Assembly: GCA_000467715.1 (NCBI GenBank)
Contig: AJFK01000011.1
Span: forward strand, 22,834-86,833
Origin: Hysterium pulicare CBS 123377
Taxonomy: Eukaryota; Ascomycota; Dothideomycetes; Hysteriales; Hysteriaceae
Direction of reading: 5' to 3'
Length of the DNA: 64,000 nt
Shown in pieces: positions 35,701 through 48,194 of the stretch. A model generated the notes under the pieces. It searched no databases. It was not told where the DNA came from and saw nothing but the letters and a program-made list of their open reading frames with translations. Each line of letters begins with the position of its first letter. Positions within the stretch are counted from its first letter, which is position 1. The position numbers and the translations under genes are program-made.

Positions 35701-36383
35701 CGCCACTAATCCTTCCAATTGAGGATTCCTGTTGTATGATGTGCCGTCTTGTAGGTAACGATATTCTTGCTCCTCGGAATCCTGCTAATATGACCTTTGG
35801 TTATGATCCCTAGACTGGATCTAAGTCATATTTTACTTTCCGAGTCACCTTTAAGGCAGCAGCTTGCTTTAATGCCCGTTACTGAGTCCAAATTAACTTT
35901 GTAAGCTGATAGTAAAGCAGTTAATAGGCGTAAACCCATCCTCCGGAACCTAAGAAATATGTCACCCGAATGTGCACATTATTGCCCACTGACTTAAATG
36001 CCTCATGGAGACGGTCAAAGATTCTCCTGCGTGATCACATTCTAAGGGTTGGAAATACTTTCGCTGTGCGTAGCGACATGCATGGTCCTTCCTTTGCGTC
36101 TTATTTGCGTCATATCCCAATGCGGCGACTTTGGTATTTGTCCAACACCACAGATGTCACGATACCACTTGACATGTCATTGCGGAACCTTGGTCGGGTA
36201 ACTAGCAACTGTAACCTTATGTCAACAGGCAACATTCGCAACTACCGTACACGTGGACCGGCGGGCGTGTGATGCCAGTGTCCTGCATAAAAGCCCGCAG
36301 ATTTCTGCATTTATTTTTATCTCAGTCCACGGAGCTTCAGTTTCCCTATTCTCTCCTGAACGCAGCCGATTGACACCATTATC
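29704..36383. other. Gene-poor stretch of 6.7 kb
   Basis: No intact gene is supported on either strand. The many open frames under 150 codons look random and lack recognisable domains. A short frame at 35,009-35,245 (GYLQPETDGDDEEADGF) continues after stops at 35,243 and 35,351 and may be another relic. No transposon ends, reverse-transcriptase or transposase motifs, and no long repeats were seen. Confidence 0.5.
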
Positions 36384-37133
36384 ATGCTTTCTACTCTCTC
36401 AATCGCAGTGGTCCATCTTCTCTATAGCGTACCAGCACTAGCCTCGAACGCTTACCAACACGCCATGCTGGACTTCCGCTCCTACAGTCCGGGTTCCAAT
36501 TGCAGTGCTGGAAACGTGTCAGTCAGTTTCACCGTCGTGGACTACTCGAGTGAGGAGCACTGGAGCTCATATTGCCGAACCAGCTGGGGAAGGAACACTA
36601 CTGACTTTCCGGACCTGGGCCATGAGGTAATCCAAGGTTTTCTCTAGTTGCAACCCGGACTCACGAAATGCCCCGAAGAACGAGAAGAGGGTTGATAGCT
36701 GAGATAGTGGCACTGACATTGACATCGCAGGAATGGGCCGACTGTCTAGACTCCAACTTCTCTTTTGGTTTGCAATATGATGGTGATGCGGCAACAATGA
36801 ACATCACTATCAAGCACGGCATGTGGGTATGGTAAGTTTCATCTTTTCCTATACCTTTAGCGATGCCATCATTCACATGTCCCCTCGCTTCCTCCTAGCT
36901 ACAGCAAGGATGTCGCAACGCTAATCTGCTTACATAGCGATCATGACAAACCCGTTGAATGGTTAGAGACCTTCTCGGAAGGCACCCTTAGCGAGCAGAA
37001 TGTCACATGCACCGGAACAGCGGGTGAAGAAAGGACCTGCCTAAATGATCCGTCAAAGCCCTTGAGCTTGGCTGTCGATATGATGCTAAGTCCATGGGTT
37101 CCACTTCCAGTTGTTTGCCCTTACATCGGCTAA
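36384..37133 (+). CDS. Small secreted cysteine-containing protein, effector candidate
   Basis: Three exons (36384-36626, 36731-36831, 36938-37133; introns of 104 and 106 nt, both GT-AG) encode 179 residues. A signal peptide is clear: MLSTLSIAVVHLLYSVPALA, with cleavage expected before SNAYQH. The mature part has seven cysteines (NCS, YCR, DCL, WVC, TCT, TCL, VCP) and several N-glycosylation sequons (NCS, NVS, NTT, NFS, NIT, NVT), which fit an extracellular fold held by disulphides. No family is recognised with confidence. Size, signal peptide and position at the edge of an 8-kb gene-poor stretch are typical of fungal secreted effector-like proteins, but host interaction is not shown by sequence. 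The splices are supported by uninterrupted phase and by restoring the Cys codon at the second junction (TG|C). Confidence 0.8.
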
Positions 37134-38540
37134 GTCTGATGAAGCAAGTCAAGTGCAGATTGGGTACATAGCGAAGAAGAGATGGTTGCGAACATGAAAA
37201 GAAGGTGCGGGCGCCCAACACTACGCCTGCGCGGAGGACACAACGTCCAAGGATACAGTGCGTTCTTGGGGGGTTATTGTTTTCTATTCTCATCTAGTCA
37301 TCACTGTATCCAGAGCAGCTACGTGGGTTTGTAGGGGGAGTGAATAATTTTTACCGGGCTTAAGATATCGTGTGCCACAAATTCCGATGTCCCATCTTAA
37401 ATGCACGAGTCCAGAATGCATGTAATAACTTGCTAGCCTAAGACTTCACTTTTCCTGCGCTTTCAATAACAGAAGCTATACCAGCGACTCTTTTGAAGAC
37501 TGCTGAGGGCTAGATACTCCCCTAGAGTCAAATTACCAAGGCCAAACGGTGTACGCGGACAGCAGGGACAGTTCTCACAAGGTTGATGCGCAGTCCAGAC
37601 TCCAACAAATCATTTTACACCCAATTTGGTCCAGCCCAGTAAAATGGTTGGCAAAGAACTACACGCGGCATATCTCTTTACCTCATCTGGACCAAGCTGC
37701 ACGACAGCAAGAGATATGTGGACCAAACGATAAACCTGAACGATGGAGCTGAAAGGACACATGAGAGATTGAAATTCCGTCCATCACTGAAGCCATACCT
37801 TCATTGTGCATGATGTAAAGAGGAGGTGATGGAGAAGGATGCTTGGGAGGTGCTGTGAACTTCCACATACGAGTTTGAAGCCGCCTACTTGAGTATTCTC
37901 GAGGCGTGGAGTTTGCAACCCAAAATGCTCCGGCAGTACCTCCATCCGCGTGTAAAGCCATGGCTGTACCATGAACTGTTGGACAAGGGCGCTAATCTTC
38001 ACAACCCTCTCGCTCAGCACCTCCCAATGCAAGTATGAGACCTAGAAACTTTCAGGATATTCCTAGGATCCAGTGAAGATGGACAATGATGCCTATTTTC
38101 TTGATACATCGCAATGGTGTCAATATTCGTCATCTTCGGGGCATGAGTCTGCGTCTACTAACTGCTTTCCTATCAGCTTGCAAAGTTCGTTTAGACTCTG
38201 TAAAAGGTTTCCATTGAATAAAGAAAGTCATGGAGCATGCTCATGTGCGCACTAGCACCTCAGAGTGGAGGTTGAGCATTACTTGTTCCGGCCGCGGAAT
38301 TTAGAGCAGCTCTAGGCTTGAATTTACGCCGACTCCGGCGATTGGGAATCGAAGAACTCCGATTGACTCACCAAGAACGACTACCTGAGCAATTGCCCAA
38401 GTAGGTATCTCAAAAGCAGTAATGAGTTGGGTAGCTTGATATAAAGCATAGACACTTGAACCCGAGTGACTTTGACCACACATTAGGCATCATCCACCTT
38501 CCAGGGGAGAAAGTTATCAGAGTAGACAGAGAAACCAAAC
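37134..38540. other. Gene-free interval before the DJ-1/PfpI gene
   Basis: 1.4 kb, no supported gene on either strand. The last 200 bp presumably include the promoter of the PfpI-like gene. Confidence 0.45.
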
Positions 38541-39301
38541 ATGTCATCATCCCAACCTCCTACGAACTATGCCGCCGTGCTCTTTCCAGGTTTCCAAGCC
38601 CTTGACGTCTTCGGCCCCCTTGATATTCTCAATCAACTCTCGCGAACGCATAACCTAACACTCTCCCTACTTTCCTCCACTCTGGACCCCGTCTCCACCT
38701 TTACTGCCAATCCAAACTTCTCGCAATCTGTCGTCCCGACACACACCTTTTCTAACGCCCCCGATGACTTGGAAGTCCTGCTGCTGCCAGGAGGTTTCGG
38801 GACCAGGGACGAGGAGGAAATGAAGCCCGTCATGGAGTTCGTCAAGAGAGTGTACCCAAATTTGAAGTTTATGATTACCGTGTGTACGGGAAGTGCGGTG
38901 TTGGCAAGGACGGGACTGTTGGATGGAAGAAGGGCCACTAGCAATAAGAAATCTTTTGCCTGGGTAATTTTCTCTCTTGACCTGTTACCCTTGGCCCCTT
39001 TCCTCGCCCTCCATAAATTCACTCAAGTCTCCAATTCCCCTAGTATAAGCACCCTTGACACGTTAAACAGGCTGTATCCCAAGGGCCGAACGTGCGCTGG
39101 GTCCCCAAAGCTCGCTGGGTCGTTGACGGCGATATCTGGACTAGTTCCGGTATTTCGGCGGGTATGGACCTCATGTATGCGTTTGTTGGCCAGATGTATG
39201 GAGAAGAGACTGCAGAGACCATTGCTAATTCGAGTGAGTATGAGAGGCATACAGAGAAGGACCATGATCCGTTTGCTGAGATGTGGGGGGCGGGGGTTTA
39301 A
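38541..39301 (+). CDS. DJ-1/PfpI family protein
   Basis: Two exons (38541-38963, 39071-39301; intron of 107 nt) encode 217 residues. The N-terminal PGFQALDVFGPLDIL contains the acidic residue typical of the family. LLLPGGFGTRDEEE is the turn before the nucleophile, and the elbow ITVCTGSAVLARTGLLDGR places the catalytic Cys at 115. The second exon carries VRWVPKARWVVDGDIWTSSG, with ISAGMDLMYAFV after it, the usual C-terminal half of the PfpI-type subgroup close to isonitrile hydratase and to the N-terminal domain of AraC-like regulators. No DNA-binding domain is attached. The reaction cannot be fixed from sequence: related proteins include hydratases, glyoxalases and chaperone-like members. 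A complete, active-looking copy. Confidence 0.9.
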
Positions 39302-40652
39302 AGGATTGAGGGGCTTTTGTGGTGAGAGTTGTGGGCAGATGAATCCGGGATGGAGTATGGTGCAGGAATGTAAGACCTGAATGCGCTTATTATGGCCTAT
39401 CAGAATGATGAGCGCCCTTATGCGACATCTTGTTGGTGTAGAAAGTTCACTCAGCTAAAATTGTCCAGGAGGCATTCATTCACAAGATCTAATGCCTCCA
39501 CTTCGAAGTTTCATCCGGAAAGGGAAAGGAAAATTGAAAACCTCGATTTTTTGTATTCGGGGGCAACATGGGGACGGCTGGCACCGGTAGTCGTGTTGGA
39601 TAATGGTCTATAACGACCATCTAGATGAGATGTATATAGGCATATGGAGACGGCATTTCTACTCCTCGGGACCTCAGTCAACGTGCACATATCTTGTTCA
39701 CCTCCTTTGTCATGGCCAGTCCACGCTCTGTGCCAGGCATCAAAGTGCTTTAGCTACCGCGTACCTTGCCCACATAATTCTCTGTTTTCTCTTAGGTAGG
39801 ATAAAAGGTTTTCCGGTCTAATACTTAGCTAGGTTTTGCTATGCGGGAGATGCGCATTCACTGAAGAGCAAGTCCTGGGCCGATACATGTGGTATAACAG
39901 CGCTTCAATTCTCAAATGCCACTCTATGATTGTGATACCAGTGAACCTTCGTGCTTAAGGATAAGCAAGGTTGTCCACAACCGTTCCGTTCGACTCAGGG
40001 GAGTCGAAGCTTCCGTTGGGACTAGCAATGGTAGTCAAAAAAATTTGCAGACTGCAAAAAGCGCACGCAGCATGAATAGAACATTTAATAGTGATCTTCC
40101 CAGTGCGAGAGCATTGCCTTTGGTCACATTACCTTTCGCGTGGTCAGATCTAGGTGCAGATTGCAGTAATCAGACTGTTATAGATTACCTACACACCTTA
40201 AGATTAGCAATGAGAGGAAAACTATGTCAGGCTCGGTAGCAGAAGCACTTTAATGCATACTGCAAAGGCCAAACCAACATTTTGGAAGGACGTGAACCGG
40301 ATATATCACGTTAACAGAGACCCCGGCTAAGCCCAATGTGCGCACCTCATCCATGCGGTGGTTATCGATATCTTAGTTGCTAAAATTGCGTGAGCAGCTT
40401 TGCATTTGGACCGGTGACTCGTGTGAGAAATTGCAAACAGCTTATGATTCGACGTTCCATAACGCGAGGACTTTGCCATCTGATGCAGAAATACATGGTC
40501 TCAAACAGTAGACAGCCACCTAATGCGCAATGCGCAATGCCCAATTTACAATAGACCAATCCTGAACGCCTGGCCAGTGGTAGAACCCAGGGTATGTACG
40601 CCAACTACCATTCATTATAAAAAGCAAAAATAACTGACTATGAGATGCATGC
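39302..40652. other. Gene-free interval, convergent 3' ends
   Basis: 1.35 kb between the stop of the PfpI-like gene (+) and the stop of the acidic nuclear protein gene (-). Nothing recognisable. Confidence 0.45.
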
Positions 40653-41998
40653 TCAATGACGCCTGGATCTAGTGGTCTTTGTTGATGTCGAAGCGGCCAC
40701 TCTGGCCTGGCTTGCCGATGTTGGAGCATTGTAAGATGTGGTGACCCGTTTCGACCTGGAAGTAGAAGCAGATTCATCCAAATCGCTTTCATCGGCTGTT
40801 CGTTTAAGCGAGGATTGAGGTTTACTCTCTGGAACTTCTTCAGCCGACTCGACCGCCTTTGAGTTGGAACTGAGATTGGAGGCCCAAAAGGAGTTATCTT
40901 GCTCTGAGGCATCCGTTCCCACTGCTCTGATCGTCTGGAGAGGTTTCCTTCTTCTATTGTGTGAGGAATTCGTTCGATCCTTCGTAGAGGTGGCCATGTT
41001 CGTCTCCATGGAAGACGGCGTGGGCGGCATTTTGCTGGTGGAAGCAAAAGCGGGAGACTCTGGTGTTGTGAGAGGCATGGCAGTGGTGCTTGGTGCTCCT
41101 CCGTCATAGCCCACACTCTCTTCGTCCTCATCTTGTACTTCATCTTGAGCGACCACTCCCTGCTGAGAGAGCCAAGACGCAATATTCGCGGAGAGAGGGT
41201 CATCATCTGAGCGACCGAGCATATCCTCAGCTAATTCTCCCGCGATATCATCCGATGCTTCAGTGTCCGTCAACATCCGCATAGCATACTTTAGCAGTAG
41301 AGAAGGATCCAACCCAGGAGCTCCTCCAGCGTCAGCCATCCGATTCTGCAAGGCCGCCATTAGTGCTGCTTGCATCTCAATATCCTCCCCTTCTGGTGCT
41401 GGGGTGAGCGGTTCGGCGCTCGGCACTTGCTTATCGGATTTTGGCTGTTGGATGTCGGGCGACTGTGATCGTACTATGAGGGCGTACGGCTTTTGGTGTT
41501 CGTCGAAGGCTCTCTTGCTCAAGATACGTTGCCTATCCTTGTGAGTTCTGAACAGAACTGTGGGCGTGGGTGATAGGCCCCTTTGTTGAATAGTGGTTTG
41601 ACGTCCTGCCGTCTTCTGTTTCTTCTTTGCTCGAGCTCCGTCGCTACTCCTCTTCCTCTTCTCCGCTGGTTTTGGGGTCTCAGCTGCGGAGCTCTTCCCT
41701 TGTCGGTCCTCGTCATCAGCACCTTCGGATGCACTCTCTATATCATTCCAGTAATGAAATTGATCCCAATCCAAATAAGAGTCTTCGTCTGTGTAGGTTG
41801 GAGGTGGAGATGCAATCGCATGTTCGGCAAGGTCATCCTGAAAGGGATACATAGCTCAGTACTCGCGCGCAGGATTGCAGGAAAGGCAACCATAGGACGG
41901 CAGGGTCAACTTACTGCTACGTGGAATCCCTCCTCAATGTAATACCACGGATCAAAGTCGAAATCGCCATCCGAATAATCGTCGCCATAGTCACTCAT
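40653..41998 (-). CDS. Uncharacterised acidic, probably nuclear protein
   Basis: Two exons (41915-41998, 40653-41837; intron of 77 nt, GTAAGT...TTTCAG) encode 422 residues. The N-terminus MSDYGDDYSDGDFDFDPWYY is acidic and aromatic, and the following part is acidic too (YLDWDQFHYWNDIESASEGA). A bipartite basic cluster (KRKRSS...AKKKQK) at about 90-105 looks like a nuclear localisation signal. The middle is mixed; AALMAALQNRMADAGG and LLLKYAMRMLTDTEAS may be helical. The C-terminal third is Ser/Thr-rich and ends in a basic patch (KTTRSRRH). I recognise no domain. The short acidic first exon joined to a long second exon is supported by the ATG context and consensus splice sites. The gene is divergent from the mccA gene, with 543 bp between starts. 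Confidence 0.75.
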
Positions 41999-42541
41999 GT
42001 TTGTGCAACAAACGCGGTGGAACCGGGACAAAGTCGGACGTAGAGCAAACCAATTCGTTGAAGTTGCTGAGACTCAGAAGTGAGAACGCAGGTTCACGCA
42101 GCGGTGCGTGTTTGTATGTCGAGGAAGTCGACACGGATCATCCCAGCGCAGGAGGATGTAGAGCTGATGGTGAATGTCTCTAGGCGCAAGTACAACTGTA
42201 CGGCATAAGCAAAGCTGCTTTCGCAGGTGTTCAAGCGCCGCCAACAAGCAAACGGCTGGCTGGTTTCGGAACCTTTGCTGTTCCCTCTCCACCTCGATTC
42301 ACCTCGTGTCCGGCCAAAATACTTCCTCGTAAGTCTGAGTCTGACGCGAAAGAACGAGTAGAAGTCCATGGCACGTGAGCGCGCCAAAACAACGTATGGT
42401 TACGGCTTGCAACGGCTCATTCGTCTCTCCCTGCAGGCCGAGGCAGCTTCAGCAGACCTTTGAAACCATTCATCATGGAGACTTTCCCAATTTTTACAAT
42501 GAATCGATGCCAACAGTAATCCTCTAATTCTACCTCCAATC
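41999..42541. promoter_or_regulatory. Divergent promoter, acidic protein gene / mccA
   Basis: 543 bp between opposing starts. No specific operator is recognised. Confidence 0.5.
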
Positions 42542-44881
42542 ATGCGTACTTTTCGGAAATCTAATTATATTTCCCGCCTCGTCAACTCCAATCTAAATCA
42601 CCAGAGCCGGCGAAGCTCAACGGCTGCAATTCCCCATAAACCACTAACCTCATTGCTCATAGCGAACCGTGGAGAAATAGCTTTGTATGCGCTTTAAATA
42701 TCAATACCTTCAATCTCGCTGACATAGAAAATGAAAGGCGCGTGGGGAGAACAGCATCTGAGTACGGCATTAGAACAACTGCTCTCTACACCGATCCTGA
42801 TGCGCGCTCTCAACATGCCTTGAGTTCTCCCTACAATATCAATTTGGGCGATCCTACAGCATATCTTGATGGAGATCGGATAATTCAAATCGCAAAGCAA
42901 GAGGGTTGCGAAGGTGTTCATCCAGGCTATGGTTTCGTACGTTCGCTGGGGGGTATCTAATGGAGAAGCACAAACTGCTGACCGTTCGTTGAAGCTGAGT
43001 GAGAATCCAACATTTGCACGGAAATGTACAGAAGCCGGTTTGACCTTCATTGGTCCACCATTCGAAGCTATAGAAGCTATGGGTAGCAAGAGGTTAAGAT
43101 ACATGTTTAATCTCCTTGTGTATCGTGCTAATGCAAGCGTGTAGTCGGTCGAAAGATATCATGACTGCTGCTGGAGTGCCGTGCATTCCGGGATACCATG
43201 GCTCGAATCAAGACCCACAATACTTGAAAGAAGAGGCAGCGAAGATTGGCTACCCTGTTCTCTTGAAAGCTGTGAAAGGCGGCGGCGGGAAGGGTATGCG
43301 AATATCAAATACGCCCGAAGAATTCCTAGACCAATTAGCCTCCGCGAAATCAGAGGCAAGCAATTCATTTGGAGATGACATTATGCTGGTGGAGAAGTAT
43401 ATTACGAGACCACGGCACATCGAGGTCCAAGTCTTCGCCGACAAGCATGGGAATTGCGTTGCTCTTGGTGAGCGAGACTGCAGTATCCAGAGACGGCATC
43501 AAAAGATATTAGAGGAGTCACCAGCGCCCCATCTGAAAGAGGAGATTCGTCAGGATCTATGGGAGAAAGCACGAGCAGCCGCCTTAGCAGTCAACTACGA
43601 AGGAGCAGGGACAGTCGAGTTCATTTTCGACAATGACACTGGCGATTTCTTTTTCATGGAGATGAACACGCGCTTGCAGGTCGAGCACCCGGTTACTGAA
43701 ATGGTCACAGGGGAGGATCTTGTGCGATGGCAATTAATAGTGGCTGAAGGCGGAAGGCTGCCTCTTGCTCAGGATGAAATCCAAAATAGGATTTCATCGA
43801 GGGGTGCAGCTATTGAGGCCAGAATATATGCTGAAAATCCAGATATGAATTTCATTCCCGATTCGGGAATCCTCACGCACCTCCGCACGCCTCCACCAAC
43901 CTCAACGGTCCGGATAGATGCTGGTTTCATTGCTGGCGACGAGGTATCCTCACACTACGACCCTATGATAGCTAAATTAATTGTACGTGGACCCACGAGG
44001 CAAGCAGCTATACAGAAACTTCGTGCCGCCCTCGGCGACTACGAAATTGCTGGCCCCATCACGAACATCGAGTTTCTGAAAAGGATATGCGTGAGCCCTG
44101 CATTCGTAGCGGGCGACGTTGAAACAGGATACATCGAAAAGCATCGCGCGGAGCTTTTTGCTCGCAACGAAATGAAACCAGAAGTATACGCCCAAGCTGC
44201 CGTTGGCATTCTCCTTCAAGAGGCTTGCCCTACCCAAGGCCATCCTTTCTCCTTGTCGTCAGAGTCGACTGTGGGGTTCAGTGCTGGTTACCAAGACCGC
44301 GAGATTCATCTCGTTGAGATTCCTGCGGATGGGAAGGGCGATAGAAAGGCCAACACTATTCGCATACGTCGAACGGCTCCTCAAAAATTCAATATCGCGA
44401 TAAATGACACCGAGTTCAAAAACGTGACTAGTTCGTTAGCCGCCTCAGACACGATCACGAGTTTCTACCCCCATACCCGACTCTCGACAACCTTCATTCG
44501 AGACGAGGATCACCTGACCCTATTCCAGCACGGCCAACAGTACAGGTTACAGCTTGCACTGCCCAAGTGGGCGGAGAAAGCTCTAGGCGTCAAGGATGTT
44601 ACCAACAGCGTTCTAGCTCCAATGCCTTGTAAAGTGCTAAGAGTCGAGATCGCCGAGGGAGATGAAGTGAAGAAGGACCAGCCGCTTGTGGTGATTGAAA
44701 GTATGAAGATGGAAACGATTATTAGAAGTCCTCATGATGGAATCATTGCGAAGGTGGTCCACGGGAAAGGGGTGAGTACCGTCGGATCGTTGACGACAGA
44801 TGGGGACTTCACTAACGGTAACTGCAGGACCTTTGTAAGGCGGGGACAGCATTGGTGGAGTTCAAAGAGGAGGGCAAGTAA
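42542..44881 (+). CDS. mccA: 3-Methylcrotonyl-CoA carboxylase, biotin-containing alpha subunit
   Basis: Five exons (42542-42684, 42738-42936, 42995-43092, 43145-44771, 44828-44881) encode 706 residues. A basic N-terminus ([15 protein letters not shown]) looks like a mitochondrial targeting signal. The biotin carboxylase part begins [13 protein letters not shown], followed by [24 protein letters not shown] and the glycine-rich ATP loop [45 protein letters not shown] and HYDPMIAKL complete it. The C-terminal biotinyl domain has VIESMKMET, with biotin expected on K668. The length fits the MCC alpha subunit; pyruvate carboxylase and acetyl-CoA carboxylase are much longer, and the propionyl enzyme is not usual in fungi. 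The enzyme carboxylates methylcrotonyl-CoA in mitochondrial leucine breakdown. In many fungi it neighbours the beta subunit and isovaleryl-CoA dehydrogenase; neither is in this window. Four of the five exons end inside conserved motifs, so the splices are firm. Confidence 0.94.
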
Positions 44882-45779
44882 AGGGTGCAGCCTACCCACA
44901 AGCGCCGGAATAGGCCATCATGCACGGGAGTCCGTAAGGTTTGTTTTGATCACAGGTCACAGTGGGTATGGTAATTCGTTGGACACTGGACTGCGCATCA
45001 GTGTTGAAACAACTCTTCTTGCTGAACGCATACATTATTTGTCCCTGATATTATAATTATAAGTGAGTATCTATCCCTCGGCGGATATCGAAGCTGTTAT
45101 CCGCATGGCGTTCTATTGTTGGCTGTGTAGGAAAAGCGAAGGTAAGATGAAATAAATTACAACACCCATTGTGAGTATCCTTCAATCACTATTATGAAAA
45201 AATAGTGTAGTCTATGCCTCTGTCAAAAAGATGGTATTTTTTGCAATCCACTCACTATGTTGGAGGATAGATTTATTTCTATCCGTTGACAATAAATATT
45301 GAACAATTCCATTAGTCACAGACCAGGTGCTCTATGTCCGAAGCAGTTTAGTGTTATACCAGAGTACCTGTTTCGCTCAGTCCGATATCCTTGTGCAAGG
45401 AAACAAACCTTGTGATCTAATACATCCGACCTCCCACCTCCTTCATGAGAAATAGATAAACCCTAAAAGCGGAGGTATCATAAACCAGAGTTGCAACTGA
45501 AGCCTTTAACCACTTTAGTACACGGTCTTTTAACTATAAAACTACGCCGAGTCCGAACCAAGTCAAACTTCGGAGCATGTCGCATTATTGTCACCACTCA
45601 TCATTTCCACGAACCAGTCTTTAGACGTGAAGAAGATCACTTTGACTCCCGTTCCTATTCCGAGTTCCGATGGCATTGCTTGAACCTTTGCCTGTATTTA
45701 GGGCAAGATTGCCCATCATGATGTCAAACCGTGCCCCTCCCCCACCTCCTATCCCCAACACCCATTCATCCTACTCAGA
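44882..45779. other. Intergenic, mccA 3' region and oxidoreductase promoter
   Basis: About 900 bp. The part at 45,140-45,310 is AT-rich. No coding frame is supported. Confidence 0.45.
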
Positions 45780-47392
45780 ATGTCAACAAACAGCACAGCT
45801 CACAATGATGACCAAGCTACCCTTCCTACGCCTAAATCCAGTTCTTCATTCTGGCATAGTGAACCATCGGCCTTCCTATCAGGCCACCGTACAACCTCCG
45901 AGCTTCCTACACAGGCCGATATAGTCATCGTGGGCAGTGGTATAACAGGAACGTCCATAGCACGGTTTCTAGCGGAGGATAAACGAGCTAAGGGGAAGTC
46001 AATTGTGATGTTGGAGGCGAGGGAGGCATGTTGGGGGGCTACTGGGCGGGTAAGTGGAGCATGAAAGGCTTCGGTTCCAATCAGCCATTATATACGGATG
46101 TTTTGCACATTGGATACTGATTAGGCATGCAGAATGGTGGTCACTGCCAACCTCTCCTATTTGACCGCGGTCCCGACGTTGCAGCCTTCGAACTCCGCAA
46201 CGTCGATACCGTAAGATCGTACATTCAAAAACACGACGTACCTTGCGAATGGCGCGATGTATCTGGTTGTCGTACCTTCTGGACCTCCGAGCTCATGGCG
46301 GATGCAATTAAGGAAGTCCAGCTCCTGAAACGCACAAACCCTGAAATCGGGAGGATGGTCGAGGTGATACAAGATAAAGAGGCTTTACGCAAACATAGGA
46401 TAGATGCGTCGTGTTCTGGAGCTACCATCACCCAGGGAGCCGGGAGTTTGTGGCCATATAAATTGATCGCGTTCATGTTGGAGAAACTAGTCAAAGCCGG
46501 CCATTTGAATCTGCAAACAAATACAGCTGTTACAGGAATTTCCTCTCCTGAGGCATCCAGCAATGTCAATGGCAACAGCAGCACCCACCCTCACATTCTC
46601 CGCACGCCACGAGGCATTATAACGTCCAACACAGTTATTCTGGCAACAAATGCTTACACATCCGCTATCCTACCATCCTTCACCTCTCTGATTGTCCCCT
46701 GCCGCGGTGAAATGTCCGCCCTTCTTCCCCCCAAAAAAAGCAGTCTCTTGCCAAATTCATATGGCATGGTCGGCGCTCTACACCAACCCTCCTCAAACGA
46801 TGACTACCTAATCCAGCGCCCATTCAAAGACGTCCCTAATCCAGCCGGACATCTCATGTTCGGTGGAGGAAGGGGCTCGTGTACGCTTCCATCTATGGGT
46901 GTCTCGGATGATAACGAGGTCGATGAGGGCGCGGCTAAGTATCTCAGGGGGGCATTGTTGAAAGTGATGGAGTTGGGCGGGGAGACAGATGGCTTGAACG
47001 AGCTTGAGTCCAGCGGACAGTGGACGGGAATTATGGGATACTCACGAGATAATCACCCATGGGTTGGTAGGTTGCCTGAGAGTGGGCTGTGGATCAGTGC
47101 TGGTTATACAGGTCATGGGAGTAAGTATATCTCTATCATGCACCTTCAGTGTCAAGCTGATCATTTCTCCTCAGTGCCGAATGGGACTCTATGTGGAAAG
47201 GCGGTCGCGGAGATGGTCCTCAAGAGTGAGGAGAAAGGTGTTGATCTGAACGAGGTGCAAAAAGAGATGGTTGATAAAGGTGATATTCCGAAAAGCTACC
47301 TTGTTACCAAGGAGAGGCTTGAGAGAGCTAAGACACTGCCAAGCGTGAGGGTTGCGGATGCCGATGGGAGCTTAGGGAATCTCAGGTTCTAG
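45780..47392 (+). CDS. FAD-dependent oxidoreductase, D-amino-acid-oxidase-like (DAO) family
   Basis: Three exons (45780-46049, 46133-47120, 47175-47392; introns of 83 and 54 nt) encode 491 residues. The Rossmann motif for FAD is ADIVIVGSGITGTSIARFL, with glycines at 52, 54 and 57. EARE follows, and the conserved GATGRNGGHC is restored across the first intron. TNAYTSAILP is the second strand of the fold. The C-terminal WTGIMGYSRDNHPWVGRLP, then GLWISAGYTGHGMPNGTLCG, closes the FAD site, with MPNGT restored across the second intron. This arrangement is that of fungal DAO-type oxidases acting on amines or amino acids; the substrate cannot be read from sequence. No signal or peroxisomal-type ending is present. 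The adjacent mccA also acts in amino-acid catabolism, but the 900-bp gap gives no evidence of a shared unit. Confidence 0.92.
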
Positions 47393-48194
47393 CGAACGTA
47401 TGCACGGCTTGTTTACCTCGTTTCACTACTTAAAACAGCTGGAACTTTACCACAGCCCTTTTTAACCTTGTTCCTGTGGTATTCTTTCTTAAAACTTAAA
47501 GCGTAGAAGGATCCACCCGAGACTCTTGAATCTTTTCGTAGGAATAGGGCTTGCGTCATGTTTGCAACACACAGCGCCCCATGCGTTCATTGTTTCAAAC
47601 AAAACATGATCTTGATTATTCAGACGATCAATGTATCTGGTTTACCTGATTTTGAATCAGGGGTTCTTGGTCACAAGCATTCACAACGAGGCGTGAAGTC
47701 CAAACTGCAAGGACATCATCGGTTAGTCAACTTGCTCTAGCCTGCTGACTCTTGAGGTAAAAGATATACTTAATATATATACTACTTGTTTTAAATAATA
47801 CTTAATGTAAATATTACTCAAATTCTATTGAGCAAATATTCTTTGATAGATAGGTGGATTGGGTATCTGGCTAAACATACAAAGTTCAATGAATGAAAAG
47901 CTCGCTCAATCAATTTCAGCACCATCAACAACCCAAAGTTCAATTTCCAAGACTCCAACCCAAGACATATCCACCATGACGAGATGGTCGTGCTTCCCCA
48001 AAGAAGTGCATGCATACATGTAAGATAGGCGATTGACTCGACCAGCGATATCCGATTTGATTAGGTACTCAATCTGTTTCGAGGCACTTCGTCAAGAAGA
48101 ACCATACCGTCCAGCAGCACATAGCACAGGAGCAAGCTCCCGATGCTTTCAACGAAGTAGCAAGTACCAGCACCCTGCTGCTTCTTTGTTTACA
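47393..48194. other. Gene-free interval, convergent 3' ends, partly AT-rich
   Basis: The part at 47,755-47,830 is AT-rich. A 7-bp hairpin at 47,646-47,662 has a TTG in its loop and superficially resembles a tRNA anticodon arm, but the rest of a tRNA is missing. Confidence 0.45.

Noticed and set aside
29704-36383. Transposable element filling the gene-poor stretch
   Set aside because: No reverse transcriptase, integrase or transposase motif, no long terminal or inverted repeats, no strong AT bias from heavy RIP.
47646-47662. tRNA-Gln(TTG)-like anticodon arm
   Set aside because: The hairpin CCTGA-TTTTGAA-TCAGG fits an anticodon arm, but no D arm, T arm with GGTTCRA, or acceptor stem could be built around it.
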